This document shows positions 1 to 8,348 of a DNA stretch of 64,000 nt, piece by piece; position 1 is the first letter of the stretch, and each line of letters starts with the position of its first letter. The stretch is from Verrucomicrobiia bacterium. Lineage in GTDB: Bacteria; Verrucomicrobiota; Verrucomicrobiia; Limisphaerales; CAIMTB01. The position numbers and the translations under genes were made by a program. The stretch is taken from contig JAHCBA010000003.1 in assembly GCA_019634625.1 (NCBI GenBank), positions 224,804-288,803 of the forward strand. Reading direction: 5' to 3'. The notes under the pieces are model-generated. The model searched no databases. It was not told the origin of the DNA and saw only the letters and a list, made by a program, of their open reading frames with translations.

Positions 1-811
1 CGGAGCCGGTTCCGCCGAAGATGCTGGTGCCGCCGAGGACGACGGCGGTGATGGCGGCGAGTTCGTAGCCGGTGCCGGCGTCGGCCTTGGCGGTGCCGAG
101 GCGGGCGGTGTAGGTGATGGCGGCGAGGGCGGCGACCGCGCCGGCGAGGGTATAGGCGAGGACGAGGTGACGTCGGACGGGGAGGCCGGCGCAGCGGGCG
201 CCTTCGGGGGCGAAGCCGATGGCGCGGAAGGACCGGCCGAGGGTGGTCTGGTGGACGAGGAGGGTGATGGCGACGGCGACGGCGAGGAAGATCCAGGCCT
301 GGACGGGAACGCCGGCGATGCGGCCGGTGCCGAGGAAGAGAAACGATTCCGGGAAGTTGGTGAAGGCGTCGGTGCCGCGGGTGAGGGCTTCGGCGAGACC
401 GCGGAAGAGGGAGAAGGTGCCGAGGGTGACGATGAGGGGCGGGAGTCGGAGGGCGGTGATGAGGGTGGCATTGAAGGCGCCGGCGAGGGCGCCGAAGCCG
501 ATGGTGCAGACGGCGGCGACGGGCCAGTCGAGCCCGGCATCGCGCCAGAGTTTGCCGAAGATGACGGCGGAGAGGCCGAGGAGGGAGCCGAGGGAGAGGT
601 CGATGCCGCCGGTGAGGATGATGGGCATGACCACGAGGGCGAGGAGTCCGATTTCGACCGAATGGCGGACGATGTTGGCGGTGTTGTCGGGGGTGGCGAA
701 GTTGCGGCCGAAGGAGGAGAAGAAGAGCACTTCGAGGAGGAGCACGCCGAGCAGGATGGCTTCATGGGAGCCCAGGAGGCGGAGGCCGGGGAGGCGGATG
801 CGGGGGGCCAT
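1..811 (-). CDS. ABC sugar transporter permease, RhaQ/LsrD-like (C-terminus cut by window edge)
   Basis: Inner-membrane permease of a carbohydrate importer of the ribose/rhamnose/autoinducer-2 class. The reading frame on the minus strand starts with ATG at 811 and stays open to base 1, giving about 270 residues; the end lies outside the window. Several hydrophobic segments are visible, with the family signature GGIDLSLGS in the first third and VLGGTSIFGGTGS near the truncated end, where this family carries its conserved Gly-rich loop. It begins 2 bases after the stop of the preceding permease, so it is the third gene of a coupled operon (ATPase, permease, permease). Substrate (rhamnose, ribose or AI-2 type) cannot be decided from sequence; the periplasmic binding protein is not in the window. 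Confidence 0.88.
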   Translation of the reverse strand, partial: MAPRIRLPGLRLLGSHEAILLGVLLLEVLFFSSFGRNFATPDNTANIVRHSVEIGLLALVVMPIILTGGIDLSLGSLLGLSAVIFGKLWRDAGLDWPVAAVCTIGFGALAGAFNATLITALRLPPLIVTLGTFSLFRGLAEALTRGTDAFTNFPESFLFLGTGRIAGVPVQAWIFLAVAVAITLLVHQTTLGRSFRAIGFAPEGARCAGLPVRRHLVLAYTLAGAVAALAAITYTARLGTAKADAGTGYELAAITAVVLGGTSIFGGTGS

Positions 812-813
812 GG

Positions 814-1746
814 TCAGGGGCGGGAACGGCGTTGGCGGAGTCCGTCGGCGGCGACGGCGAGGAGAATGATGGCGCCCTGGCTGGCGCGGTCCCAGTGGGG
901 TTTGACCCCGAGGTAGGTGAGGGCGGGGGTGACGCAGGTGAGGAGGAGGAGGCCGGCGAGGACGCCCCAGAGGTTCCCGCGTCCGCCGGTGACGGCGACG
1001 CCGCCGACGACGGCGGCGGCGATGGCTTCGAGTTCGAGTCCGCGTCCGGCGGCGGGATCGACCTGGGGGGACTGGACGGCGTGGAGGACGGCGGCGAGGC
1101 CGGTGAGGGTGCCGAGGAGGACGAAGGTGGTGAAGGTGACGAGGCGCGGGCGGAGCCCTGCGAGGCGGGCGGCTTCGGCATCGGAGCCGACGGCATAGAG
1201 GTGGCGCCCGGCGGCGAGGTGACGGAGGGCGAGGGCGAGGGCGACGAGGACGGCGAGGGCGAGGGTGCCGATGAGGATCTGGCCGTGGACCATGGGGAGG
1301 CCGAACCACTGGGCGCCGTCGGGGAGATTGATGAAGACGCCCTGGCGGCCGAGGCGAAGGGCTTCGCGGAGGGTGACCATCATGGCGAGGGTGACCACGA
1401 TCGAGGGAAGGCCGAGGGCGGCGACGAGGAGGCCGTTGAGAGCGCCGCCGAGGGCACCGACGGCGAGGGCGGCGAGGATAGCGAAGGGGAGGGGCGAGCC
1501 GGCGGCGGCGGCGAGGGCGGCGACGGTGCCGCAGACGGCGAAGAGGGAGCCGACGGAGATGTCGATCTGGCGGGTGATGAGGACGAGGGCGACCCCGCAG
1601 GCGATGAGGAGGCGTGGGGCGGCGGCGGCGAGGCGGGAGAGGAGGGGCTGGGGTTCGAAGAAGTTCGGGGCCCAGATGGCGAGGGCGCTCAGGAGGGCGA
1701 GGAGCGCGGCGGCGACGGAGAGTTCGCGGAAGTGACGCTGGATCAC
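814..1746 (-). CDS. ABC sugar transporter permease, RhaP/LsrC-like
   Basis: 310-residue inner-membrane permease of the same importer. The N-terminus has a short cytoplasmic segment and then repeated hydrophobic stretches. The motif TRQIDISVGS (around residue 60) and the later VVGGVAVTGGRGN are the two conserved loops of BPD_transp_2 sugar permeases (RbsC/RhaP/LsrC). Its ATG overlaps the stop of the upstream ATPase in an ATGA arrangement, showing translational coupling. The two permeases are different proteins, as in RhaP/RhaQ and LsrC/LsrD, rather than a homodimer as in RbsC; this is why the rhamnose/AI-2 subgroup is favoured. Family assignment is secure, substrate is not. Confidence 0.92.
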   Translation of the reverse strand: MIQRHFRELSVAAALLALLSALAIWAPNFFEPQPLLSRLAAAAPRLLIACGVALVLITRQIDISVGSLFAVCGTVAALAAAAGSPLPFAILAALAVGALGGALNGLLVAALGLPSIVVTLAMMVTLREALRLGRQGVFINLPDGAQWFGLPMVHGQILIGTLALAVLVALALALRHLAAGRHLYAVGSDAEAARLAGLRPRLVTFTTFVLLGTLTGLAAVLHAVQSPQVDPAAGRGLELEAIAAAVVGGVAVTGGRGNLWGVLAGLLLLTCVTPALTYLGVKPHWDRASQGAIILLAVAADGLRQRRSRP

Positions 1747-3281
1747 GGGTTGCCTCCGGTCTGGCCGAGCGCGGCCGCCATGACGTCGTGGGCGGAGGAT
1801 TGCGCGGGGAGGTTGGCGACGAGGCGGCCGGCGCGCATGACGGCGATGCGGTCGCTCATGCCGAGGATTTCGGGGAGATCGCTGGAGATCATGAGGACGG
1901 CGAGACCGTCACGGGCGAGCTGGCGGATGAGGCGGTGGATTTCGGACTTGGCTCCGACGTCCACGCCCTGGGTGGGTTCGTCGAGGATGAGGATTTTCGG
2001 GCGGGTGGCGAGCCAGCGTCCGAGGGCGACCTTCTGCTGGTTGCCGCCGCTGAGGGTGGCGACCGGGGCATCGGGACCGGAGGTGCGGATGGCGAGATGG
2101 CGGATGGACTCGAGGGCGAGGTGACGTTCGGCGGTGCGACGGATCCAGGTGCCGGGGAAGATGCGGGGATGGATGGCGAGGGTGAGGTTGTGGGCGACGG
2201 GGAGGTCGAGGATGACTCCGTGGCGGCGGCGGTCTTCGGGGACGCAGGCGATGCCGTGGGCCACGGCATCGATGGGGGAACGAAGGCGGACGGGCTGACC
2301 CTGGAGGAGGATCCGACCGGACCCGACCGGGGTGAGGCCGAAGAGGGTGCGGGCGAGTTCGGTGCGGCCGGCGCCGATGAGGCCGGCGAGGCCGAGGATT
2401 TCGCCGGCGCGGAGATCGAGGTCGATGTCGTGGAGGCCGGCGGCGGGGCAGGAGACCTTGCGGAGGCTGAGCACGACGTCACCGGGGACGCCTTCCGGCG
2501 GGGGGAAGAGGTGGGACCATTCGCGTCCGACCATGAGGCCGATCAGTTCGGATTCGGATACGGGCGGGGTTTCGGGGGCGGGGGCGGGGAGGTCGGGTCG
2601 CGGGATGGGGCGGGTGCCGACCGAGCGGCCATCGCGGAGGACGGTGACGCGGTTGGCGAGGGCGAAGATTTCCTCGAGGCGATGGGAGATATAGACGATG
2701 CCGACGCCGTCGGAGCGGAGTTGGCGGACGATGGCGAAGAGGCGGTCCTGTTCACGGCGGGTGAGGCAGGCGCTGGGTTCGTCCATGATGACGATACGGG
2801 CATTGGAGCCGACGACGCAGGCCATCTCGACGAGCTGCTGTTCGGGCATGGAGAGGGTGCGGACCTCGGCCTCCGGGGGGATGTGGGCCCCGATGCGGTC
2901 GAGGAGGGCCCGGGCGCGGTGACGGTGAGCGGACCAGCGGACGCGGTGGAAGGGGCGGACGGGTTCGAGGCGGAGGGCGATGTTTTCGGCGACGGTGAGG
3001 TCGGCGAAGAGGGCGGGTTGCTGATAGATGCAGGCGATGCCGAGGCGGTGGGCGGCGGCGGGGGAGAGGTGGCGGACGGCGTGGCCCAGGACGGTGAGGG
3101 AGCCCTGGTCCGGGGCGTGGGCACCGGTGACGATTTTGATGAGGGTGGACTTGCCCGCGCCATTTTCGCCGAGGAGGGCATGGACTTCGCCGGGCAGGAG
3201 ATCGAAGGAGACGCCCTGGAGGGCGCGGACGGCGCCGAAGGACTTGGTGATGGCGTCGAGTTGGAGGATGGGTGCGCTCAC
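1743..3281 (-). CDS. Sugar ABC transporter ATPase with two nucleotide-binding domains (RhaT/LsrA/RbsA-like)
   Basis: 512-residue energy-coupling subunit of the importer. Two ABC domains lie in tandem. The first has a canonical Walker A (GENGAGKST), signature LSMPEQQ and Walker B (IVIMDEPSA). The second has the degenerate P-loop GLIGAGRTE typical of sugar ATPases, signature LSGGNQQK and Walker B (ILILDEPTQG). The start chosen is GTG at 3281, just before SAPILQLDAITKSFG, where the family alignment begins. The frame stays open further upstream, but that extension is low-complexity and runs antisense to the promoter and the DUF883 gene on the other strand. First gene of the operon with both permeases downstream. 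Confidence 0.93.
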   Translation of the reverse strand: MSAPILQLDAITKSFGAVRALQGVSFDLLPGEVHALLGENGAGKSTLIKIVTGAHAPDQGSLTVLGHAVRHLSPAAAHRLGIACIYQQPALFADLTVAENIALRLEPVRPFHRVRWSAHRHRARALLDRIGAHIPPEAEVRTLSMPEQQLVEMACVVGSNARIVIMDEPSACLTRREQDRLFAIVRQLRSDGVGIVYISHRLEEIFALANRVTVLRDGRSVGTRPIPRPDLPAPAPETPPVSESELIGLMVGREWSHLFPPPEGVPGDVVLSLRKVSCPAAGLHDIDLDLRAGEILGLAGLIGAGRTELARTLFGLTPVGSGRILLQGQPVRLRSPIDAVAHGIACVPEDRRRHGVILDLPVAHNLTLAIHPRIFPGTWIRRTAERHLALESIRHLAIRTSGPDAPVATLSGGNQQKVALGRWLATRPKILILDEPTQGVDVGAKSEIHRLIRQLARDGLAVLMISSDLPEILGMSDRIAVMRAGRLVANLPAQSSAHDVMAAALGQTGGNP

Positions 3282-3350
3282 GTCGGGCGGGCGGCGGGGG
3301 GAGTAAAGCGGGGGCGGGGCGGAAGTGGCCAGTCCTTTGACCGAGGTCGA

Positions 3351-3378
3351 TTGACAGGGTTGGGGCAGGCTCGATAGT
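3351..3378 (+). promoter_or_regulatory. Candidate sigma-70 promoter of the DUF883 operon
   Basis: A perfect -35 hexamer TTGACA at 3351-3356 is followed after 16 bases by GATAGT at 3373-3378, a four-of-six match to the -10 consensus. It lies about 60 bases upstream of the ATG at 3439, in the gap between the divergent ABC operon and the membrane-protein operon. Prediction from sequence only. Confidence 0.45.
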
Positions 3379-3438
3379 CGGGGACAGGGACTTGCGGTGA
3401 GCCCGACAATCGCACATGAGAGAGGAGAGGATAGAACC

Positions 3439-3747
3439 ATGACACCATCATCACTTACCCGGGAAGCGGCGGAGCGTCTGTTGGAGGATCTCCGGACGGT
3501 CATACGAGACGGACAGGAAGTGTTGCGGGCGGGGGCCGACGATTTGAACGAGAAGGGGAAGGAAGCCCGGGCCCGGCTGGAGGATGCCTTGCGGCGGGCG
3601 AAATCGACCTGCGAACAGTTCGAGGGTCGGGCGGGAGACGCGGCGCGGGAGGTGGAGAGCGCGATCCGGGAGCATCCGTTGACCAGCGTTGGGGCGGCGT
3701 TTGGGGTGGGGGTGCTGCTGGGGGTGCTGTTGAACAACCGGCGGTGA
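3439..3747 (+). CDS. DUF883 family membrane-anchored protein (YqjD/ElaB-like)
   Basis: 102-residue protein. A long charged amphipathic helix, likely coiled coil, fills residues 1-75; a single hydrophobic C-terminal segment (TSVGAAFGVGVLLGVLL) follows and ends in NNRR. This is the YqjD/ElaB/YgaM architecture, whose E. coli members are inner-membrane proteins that bind ribosomes in stationary phase. ATG at 3439 is preferred because AGAGGAGAGG lies just upstream. It forms an operon with the next two genes, each overlapping the next by 4 bases, in the same order as E. coli yqjD-yqjE-yqjK. Family good; the ribosome role is only known from E. coli. Confidence 0.85.
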   Translation: MTPSSLTREAAERLLEDLRTVIRDGQEVLRAGADDLNEKGKEARARLEDALRRAKSTCEQFEGRAGDAAREVESAIREHPLTSVGAAFGVGVLLGVLLNNRR

Positions 3748-4139
3748 ATCCCCGGCCTGCAGGTTCAGCCGGCGGACCGGAAGACGGTACGTGGCGGCTC
3801 ATCGCGAAGCGGGTGGCGCAACTGGTCGCCACCCGCCTGGAGCTTTTGGGATTTGAGTTGGCGGAGGAACGGAGGGCGGCGACGGAGTTGATTGTGCTGC
3901 TGTCGGTGGGGGCGGTTTTCGGGGCGCTGGCGGTGGTGATCCTGACGGTGGGACTGGTGCTGGCATTACCGCCGGAATGGCGGCCCTGGGGGGCGCTGGC
4001 GACGGGAGTGGGTTATGGGGGCGTGGCGGGATGGGCCTTTCTCAGGGTGCGCCGCCTGTTGCGGGGGCGATCGGCGCCCTTTGCGGCGACGGTGTCGGAA
4101 CTGAAGCGGGACAAGGAATGGCTGGAGGGGTTGAAGTGA
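3744..4139 (+). CDS. YqjE/holin-superfamily-like membrane protein
   Basis: 131 residues, starting with GTG that overlaps the previous stop (GTGA). An N-terminal amphipathic helix (residues 15-45) precedes two transmembrane segments, about residues 48-75 and 83-102, and a basic C-terminal tail. This matches the 'phage holin family' annotation usually given to YqjE proteins, which are chromosomal companions of DUF883 proteins and not phage holins. No prophage genes are nearby. Role unknown; presumably acts with its two operon partners at the inner membrane. Confidence 0.75.
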   Translation: MNPRPAGSAGGPEDGTWRLIAKRVAQLVATRLELLGFELAEERRAATELIVLLSVGAVFGALAVVILTVGLVLALPPEWRPWGALATGVGYGGVAGWAFLRVRRLLRGRSAPFAATVSELKRDKEWLEGLK

Positions 4140-4447
4140 GACCGCGGGAACTGGAGATGAACCTGCTGAGGGCGCGCTGCGAACTCGACCGGCGCGAGTT
4201 GGGGGCGGAGGTGGGGCGATGCCGCGAGCGTTGGCACGGGCGCGTCGAGGGGGTGCGACGGGCGGTGCCGTGGATGGTGCTGGCGGCGCCGCTGGTCGGG
4301 GTGGCGCTTGTGAGGGCGCTGCGGGGGCGTCGCGGGTGGGTGGCGGCGCTGGCGGTGGCGAAGGTGGCGATGCAGTTCCGGGGGTTGCTTCCGTTGGCGA
4401 GCGGGTGGCTGCGACCGCGCGGGCGAGGGGAGGGGGCGGGGCGGTAG
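4136..4447 (+). CDS. Small basic membrane protein, YqjK-like by position
   Basis: 103 residues from a GTG overlapping the previous stop (GTGA at 4136-4139). The N-terminal half is a charged helix rich in Arg and Glu (ELEMNLLRARCELDRRELG). The second half holds one hydrophobic segment (VPWMVLAAPLVGVALVRAL) and a weaker one, then an Arg/Gly-rich end. Similarity to YqjK is in topology, size and operon position only; sequence identity looks low. It ends 38 bases before the converging pentein-like gene. Confidence 0.6.
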   Translation: MRPRELEMNLLRARCELDRRELGAEVGRCRERWHGRVEGVRRAVPWMVLAAPLVGVALVRALRGRRGWVAALAVAKVAMQFRGLLPLASGWLRPRGRGEGAGR

Positions 4448-4485
4448 GGTTCTTGAAAGTGGGGCTTGGGTTTGGGCAGGGGCGG

Positions 4486-6621
4486 TTACGGAGCGACGCG
4501 GGAGGGACGGGTGTCGGAGGGAGCGATGAGGTCTGGACGGGAGTCCATACGGGGATAGGCGGCGGCGAGGCAATGGACACCGCCATGCTGGCGTTGGCAG
4601 GCGGCGGTCAGGATGGGGGTGACGGGGACCTCGGCTCCGAAGGCGGACTCGATGGCTTCCTGGGCGGCGCGATCGAGCGGGGTGTAGAAGCCGCCGAAGG
4701 CGGGCATGGCGAAGCCATCGGCGTGATGGATGCCGTTGAGGTAGTTGATGCCGCGGTGGAGGTCGGGGAGGCTGGGGATCGGGACGATGCGGCAGCCGAG
4801 GTCGTGGAGGTCTTCAAGCTGGCTTCGATGGGCGGCGATCATGCGACGCAGGGCGGCGAGGTAGGGGGGGCGGTCGGAGTGGGTTGTGGTCCTTGCGGAG
4901 GGTGCGTCCTGTTCGGCTTCGAGGAGGTCGAGGGCGAGGAGGAAGGCCTGGAGATTGGCGGCGGCATCGTCGGTGGTGCTGGTGACGAAGTGGCGGGAGA
5001 GGGAGGCTGAAAAGGGCTGGCCGGCCTTTCGGGTGCGATCGACGGCGGCGGTGAGGCAATCGAGGAGGGGGAGATCGTGACCCTGACGGCGTTCGGCGTG
5101 GGCGATCACGGCGTCGGCCGGGCTGAGAGTGCCGTGTCGTTGGAGGGCGTCGATGCCGAGGCCGAGGATGATGCGGACGGCGGCCGGGATGTCGTTGACG
5201 AGGGCCACGAGGTCATCGGCGTGGGCGCGGAAGCTGACGTCGAAGTCGAGGTGGTAGGAGACGGAGGGGAGGGTGAGACAGCGATCGACGCCGAATTCGA
5301 TGCGGAAGGCTTCGCGGACCTGGGCCGGGGTGAGGCCGAGGGCGGTATTGCGGAGGATTTCGCCTTCTCCGGCGACGAGGAGGCGATCCCCGGAGCATGG
5401 GTCGTGGACGACGAGGAAGTTGCCGCCCTGGAAGAGAAGGGGGGATTGAAGGACGGGGTGACCGGCGGCGGCGAGGCCGTCCATGGCGTAGGAGGCGCCG
5501 GGCTCAAAGAGCGAGTGTCCTTCGCCCTGGGAAGCGTAGCGGGGCGCCAGGCTGGCGAGGGTGGCAGGGTTGCCTGATGAGTCGAGGAGGGCGCCGGCCT
5601 TGGCGTTGTCCTGGGCCCAGGCGCCGGGATGGGTGGCATCGACACAGAGGATGAGCTGGGTGTCGCGTCTGAGGCGCCATGTGGTACGTGCCAGGGATTC
5701 GAAGGGTTCCGCCACCTCGGCGGGGACGCTCACGAGGAAGCGGGCGTCGGGGAAGGCGTTCACCATCTGGGCGATGGCGTGGATGGCATCGCCGGGGACG
5801 ACTCCATCGGACCATCCACCGCCGGCCTGCATGCGGAGGAGGCCCACCGGGTGTTCGCCGGTTTCGGGGGCGGCCTGGAAGCTGGTGTGCGTGGGTTGGA
5901 AGGCGAACGGCGTCCGGGCGAGTTGGCGGGCCAGGGTGGCGGGATCGGAGCCCTTGGTGAGTTGATCAGCGATCTGGGTGACGAGGGCGAGGGATGCGGG
6001 GGTATTGGCAGGCGAGGCGGGGGGATCGAAGTGGTCGAGGAGATCGACGGGCAGACCGGCCATGCGGAGTTGATCGAGGGCGGTGGCGGGGTTGCTGGTC
6101 AGGGTGGCGGGTCCGAGGAGGCGAACCGCATGGACGAGGGTGGGGAGGATGCCGTCGGAGGCCAGGTACCGATGGACCCATTCGGTTGCGGAGGCCTGGG
6201 CGGAAGTGGGGCTTGGGAATGAATCGGGTGTGTCGAGGTTGTCGGTGCGGTCAAGGATGGGGGCGATGAACGCCGGCGACGGCCGTTGTCCGCGGGTTTG
6301 TTGTTGTCGGGCGCTGGCGATGTGTGGCGGGACGTCGGGCCGGACCACCTGCACATAGCGATCCGCCTGGACGCGGGGGATAAAGCGCCGGATGGGGGTG
6401 GGGATGACACCGGGTGCGACGCGATGGTGGCGGTTCTGGTAGGCATCGATGGCAGCGCGGTCCTGGATGCGTTGGCGGAAGGCTTGGGGGAGGGGGAGTT
6501 CCGCGGGGGGCTCCGAGGTTCGGCTGTGGGGGGCTGCGGCGGGCTGGGAGTGGGCGGGCGGGGAGAGCAGGACGAGGAGCAAGCTGGAGACGAGGGCGGG
6601 CAGGGGAGGCCGGGACACCAT
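4486..6621 (-). CDS. Exported pentein-fold deiminase-like protein (peptidylarginine/agmatine deiminase superfamily)
   Basis: 711 residues. An N-terminal signal peptide (hydrophobic residues 8-20, Ala-rich cleavage region near 25-30) suggests export. The C-terminal half carries the ordered landmarks of guanidine-modifying penteins: W-A-Q-D at 335-338 (compare W-I-Q-D in PADs), QGGN at 398-401, H-x-D at 457-459 within YHLDFDVSF, and GGVHC with Cys684 near the C-terminus, matching the catalytic Asp, His-x-Asp and Cys. Penteins deiminate or hydrolyse Arg-like guanidino groups. Residues 30-250 match no domain I recognise. An AraC regulator lies 105 bases upstream on the same strand. Superfamily inferred from motif order; substrate unknown, and an inactive relative cannot be excluded. 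Confidence 0.6.
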   Translation of the reverse strand: MVSRPPLPALVSSLLLVLLSPPAHSQPAAAPHSRTSEPPAELPLPQAFRQRIQDRAAIDAYQNRHHRVAPGVIPTPIRRFIPRVQADRYVQVVRPDVPPHIASARQQQTRGQRPSPAFIAPILDRTDNLDTPDSFPSPTSAQASATEWVHRYLASDGILPTLVHAVRLLGPATLTSNPATALDQLRMAGLPVDLLDHFDPPASPANTPASLALVTQIADQLTKGSDPATLARQLARTPFAFQPTHTSFQAAPETGEHPVGLLRMQAGGGWSDGVVPGDAIHAIAQMVNAFPDARFLVSVPAEVAEPFESLARTTWRLRRDTQLILCVDATHPGAWAQDNAKAGALLDSSGNPATLASLAPRYASQGEGHSLFEPGASYAMDGLAAAGHPVLQSPLLFQGGNFLVVHDPCSGDRLLVAGEGEILRNTALGLTPAQVREAFRIEFGVDRCLTLPSVSYHLDFDVSFRAHADDLVALVNDIPAAVRIILGLGIDALQRHGTLSPADAVIAHAERRQGHDLPLLDCLTAAVDRTRKAGQPFSASLSRHFVTSTTDDAAANLQAFLLALDLLEAEQDAPSARTTTHSDRPPYLAALRRMIAAHRSQLEDLHDLGCRIVPIPSLPDLHRGINYLNGIHHADGFAMPAFGGFYTPLDRAAQEAIESAFGAEVPVTPILTAACQRQHGGVHCLAAAYPRMDSRPDLIAPSDTRPSRVAP

Positions 6622-6643
6622 TCCGCGAAGGATGGCGGAATGG
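6618..6643 (-). promoter_or_regulatory. Hairpin enclosing the start codon of the pentein-like gene
   Basis: CCATTCCGC (6618-6626) and GCGGAATGG (6635-6643) form a perfect 9-bp stem with an 8-base loop. The minus-strand ATG (6621-6619) and the GGA just before it sit in one arm, so folding of the mRNA would hide the ribosome-binding region. Possible translational control; no experiment known. Confidence 0.35.
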
Positions 6644-6726
6644 GGTTCGGGTGGCTTGGACGACGAAGCGGAACTGCGGACGGAAGGGGGCGTCCGGCGG
6701 GGCGAATGAGGGGAATATGCCGAGAA

Positions 6727-7698
6727 TCAGGCCGTTTCCGGGAGCAACCTGCCCGGGCTGTGCTGGCGTCGGAATTCGCGGGGGGTGATGCCGAAGACCT
6801 TGCGGAAGTGGGTGGTGAGGTGGCTTTGGTCGCAGAAGCCGACTTCGAGGGCGACCTCGGCGGTGGGTTTGGAGGAGGCGAGGAGGAGTTCGCGGGCACG
6901 TTCGACGCGGCACCGAATGAGGTACTGGTGGGGGGAGAGGCCGGTGGCGCGCTTGAAGAGCCGGGCGAAGTGGAAGGTGCTGAGGCTGCAGTGGGCGGCG
7001 AGTTGGCCGATGGTGATGTCGTCGGCCAGGCGGGCCTGGAGAAAGTCGATGGCCTGGCGGAGTTGGGCGCGGCTGAGGCCGCCGTTGGAGGGAGCGGGGA
7101 GGGCACCGCATTCGGAATGGCGGGCGACGAGATGGGCGGCGAGGGCGGTGGCGAGCGATTCGCCGTAGGTGGCACCGGCCGGACAGCCATCCTGGACTTC
7201 GCGGTGGAGGGACATGATCAGGCTGTGCACGAACGGATCGTCCATGGGGATCCGTGGGATCAGGTCGACAGAATTGGGGCCGCGGGCCAGGTCGTGAGTG
7301 GCCAGGCGGACGAACTGGGGATCGAGGGCGACGGCCACGATCTCACCGCTGTGAAGGGTGCGGCAGGAGAATGGGAGAAGGGCGGGGACGAAGATGACCT
7401 GGCCCGGGAGGAAGCAGATGGAGCGGTAATGGCCATTGTCGCGCCATTCGAGGATGGAGGGTCCCTCGATCTGGGCGATGAGGACATGTTCGAGGGACGT
7501 GACGTTGGCGACGTCCTGGCGCCGGCCAGCGGGGTGATGTTCGAGGAACAGGCTGGACCACGGAGCGGCGCGACTGGAGAGCAGCGGGGGTTGGGAGATG
7601 GCGGCGCGGCGGGTGCCGTTGGCCAGTTCCACGAGGGTCAAGCGCCGGTCCGCACGCGGTGCGGAGGACTTCTGTGGGAGGTCGATGACAGCCTTCAC
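6727..7698 (-). CDS. AraC family transcriptional regulator
   Basis: About 323 residues. The C-terminal ~100 residues form an AraC/XylS DNA-binding domain with two helix-turn-helix units: DDITIGQLAAHCSLSTFHFARLFKRATG and then PTAEVALEVGFCDQSHLTTHFRKVFG, followed by the family end-motif TPREFRR. The N-terminal ~200 residues look like a cupin-type sensor region, with no ligand indicated. GTG at 7698 is taken as start, but the frame is open to a TTG at 7803 and no good ribosome-binding site decides between them. It lies directly upstream of the pentein-like gene on the same strand, so that gene is the likely target. Confidence 0.88.
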   Translation of the reverse strand: MKAVIDLPQKSSAPRADRRLTLVELANGTRRAAISQPPLLSSRAAPWSSLFLEHHPAGRRQDVANVTSLEHVLIAQIEGPSILEWRDNGHYRSICFLPGQVIFVPALLPFSCRTLHSGEIVAVALDPQFVRLATHDLARGPNSVDLIPRIPMDDPFVHSLIMSLHREVQDGCPAGATYGESLATALAAHLVARHSECGALPAPSNGGLSRAQLRQAIDFLQARLADDITIGQLAAHCSLSTFHFARLFKRATGLSPHQYLIRCRVERARELLLASSKPTAEVALEVGFCDQSHLTTHFRKVFGITPREFRRQHSPGRLLPETA

Positions 7699-7805
7699 TT
7701 GTGGTCGGAGTAGGAGACGACGAAGGAAGGACGGAGGCAAGGCCGGATCGGTTACATTTGTGATTTCGGGATGAGGAACCCGGGCCAGGGCTGGGAAGAC
7801 CAAAC

Positions 7806-7833
7806 AGGGCGACCCCGGTGAAGGGGTCGCCCT
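7806..7833 (+). terminator. Strong GC hairpin, possible terminator
   Basis: AGGGCGACCCC (7806-7816) and its exact complement (7823-7833) form an 11-bp stem with a 6-base loop, followed on the plus strand by TTCTCTC. No plus-strand gene ends here. On the minus strand it stands between the end of the BNR gene and the AraC gene, so it may insulate the two. The U-tract is weak on both strands. Confidence 0.4.
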
Positions 7834-8348
7834 TCTCTCACGATGCGTTGGTCGGAGCGAACCGGGGACTGGGAACCCGGACGCCGCAGCGCACCTCGCT
7901 TACACCCAGGACCGCGGCTGGCCGAGGGCGCCCGATGCGCCAGCCGGGCAGGCTTCCAGAAGGAACGGACTGGAAGCGGCCGTGGGCGCCGGGGGTAACT
8001 CGGTGACCGGGATGGGCACGTGAGAGTTCATGGTAGGGGGATTCGCCTGAGGGACCCGATCGACCGGACCGGGCGCCTGACTGACGAACCCAAGATGAAT
8101 TGAGCATTCCTCATGCCACCCGTCGGCGAGCGGTGGGGCGGGAGAGGCTGTCGGGTAGGCTAACCGGTTACGGTCAGGTGACTTGCGGGTGTCGATGGGA
8201 GGAATGGAACGGGCACCGTCGGGGGCTCCCCCGATCGGGGTATTGTCAGGAGATCCGACGGTGGGGTGTTGAACCGCGTTGTGGGCTGGGTGTAACTGGC
8301 TGGCGTTGAGTTGGTTGAAGAGCCGGTTGGGAGTGTAAAGGGAACGGA
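7834..8348. other. Intergenic stretch without recognisable gene
   Basis: About 515 bases between the hairpin upstream of the AraC gene and the end of the BNR gene. Frames here are short and show no family motif. A self-complementary CCCCCGATCGGGG lies near 8228-8240. No tRNA, repeat family member or convincing promoter was seen. Confidence 0.5.

Noticed and set aside
832..2124. Acidic 430-codon frame over both ABC permease and ATPase genes
   Set aside because: Runs antisense across a gene boundary and has no recognisable domain.
1614..3377. Long Gly/Glu/Asp-rich frame (587 codons) on the plus strand opposite the ABC ATPase
   Set aside because: Antisense shadow caused by extreme third-position GC bias: no family motif, biased composition, and the minus strand has a full ABC ATPase.
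3282..3737. N-terminal extension of the ABC ATPase upstream of GTG 3281
   Set aside because: The extra 152 codons are low-complexity, overlap the divergent DUF883 gene and its promoter, and lie before the conserved family start.
3744..4139. Prophage holin
   Set aside because: The holin-like fold call is typical for YqjE proteins; operon context is YqjD/YqjE/YqjK-like and no phage genes are present.
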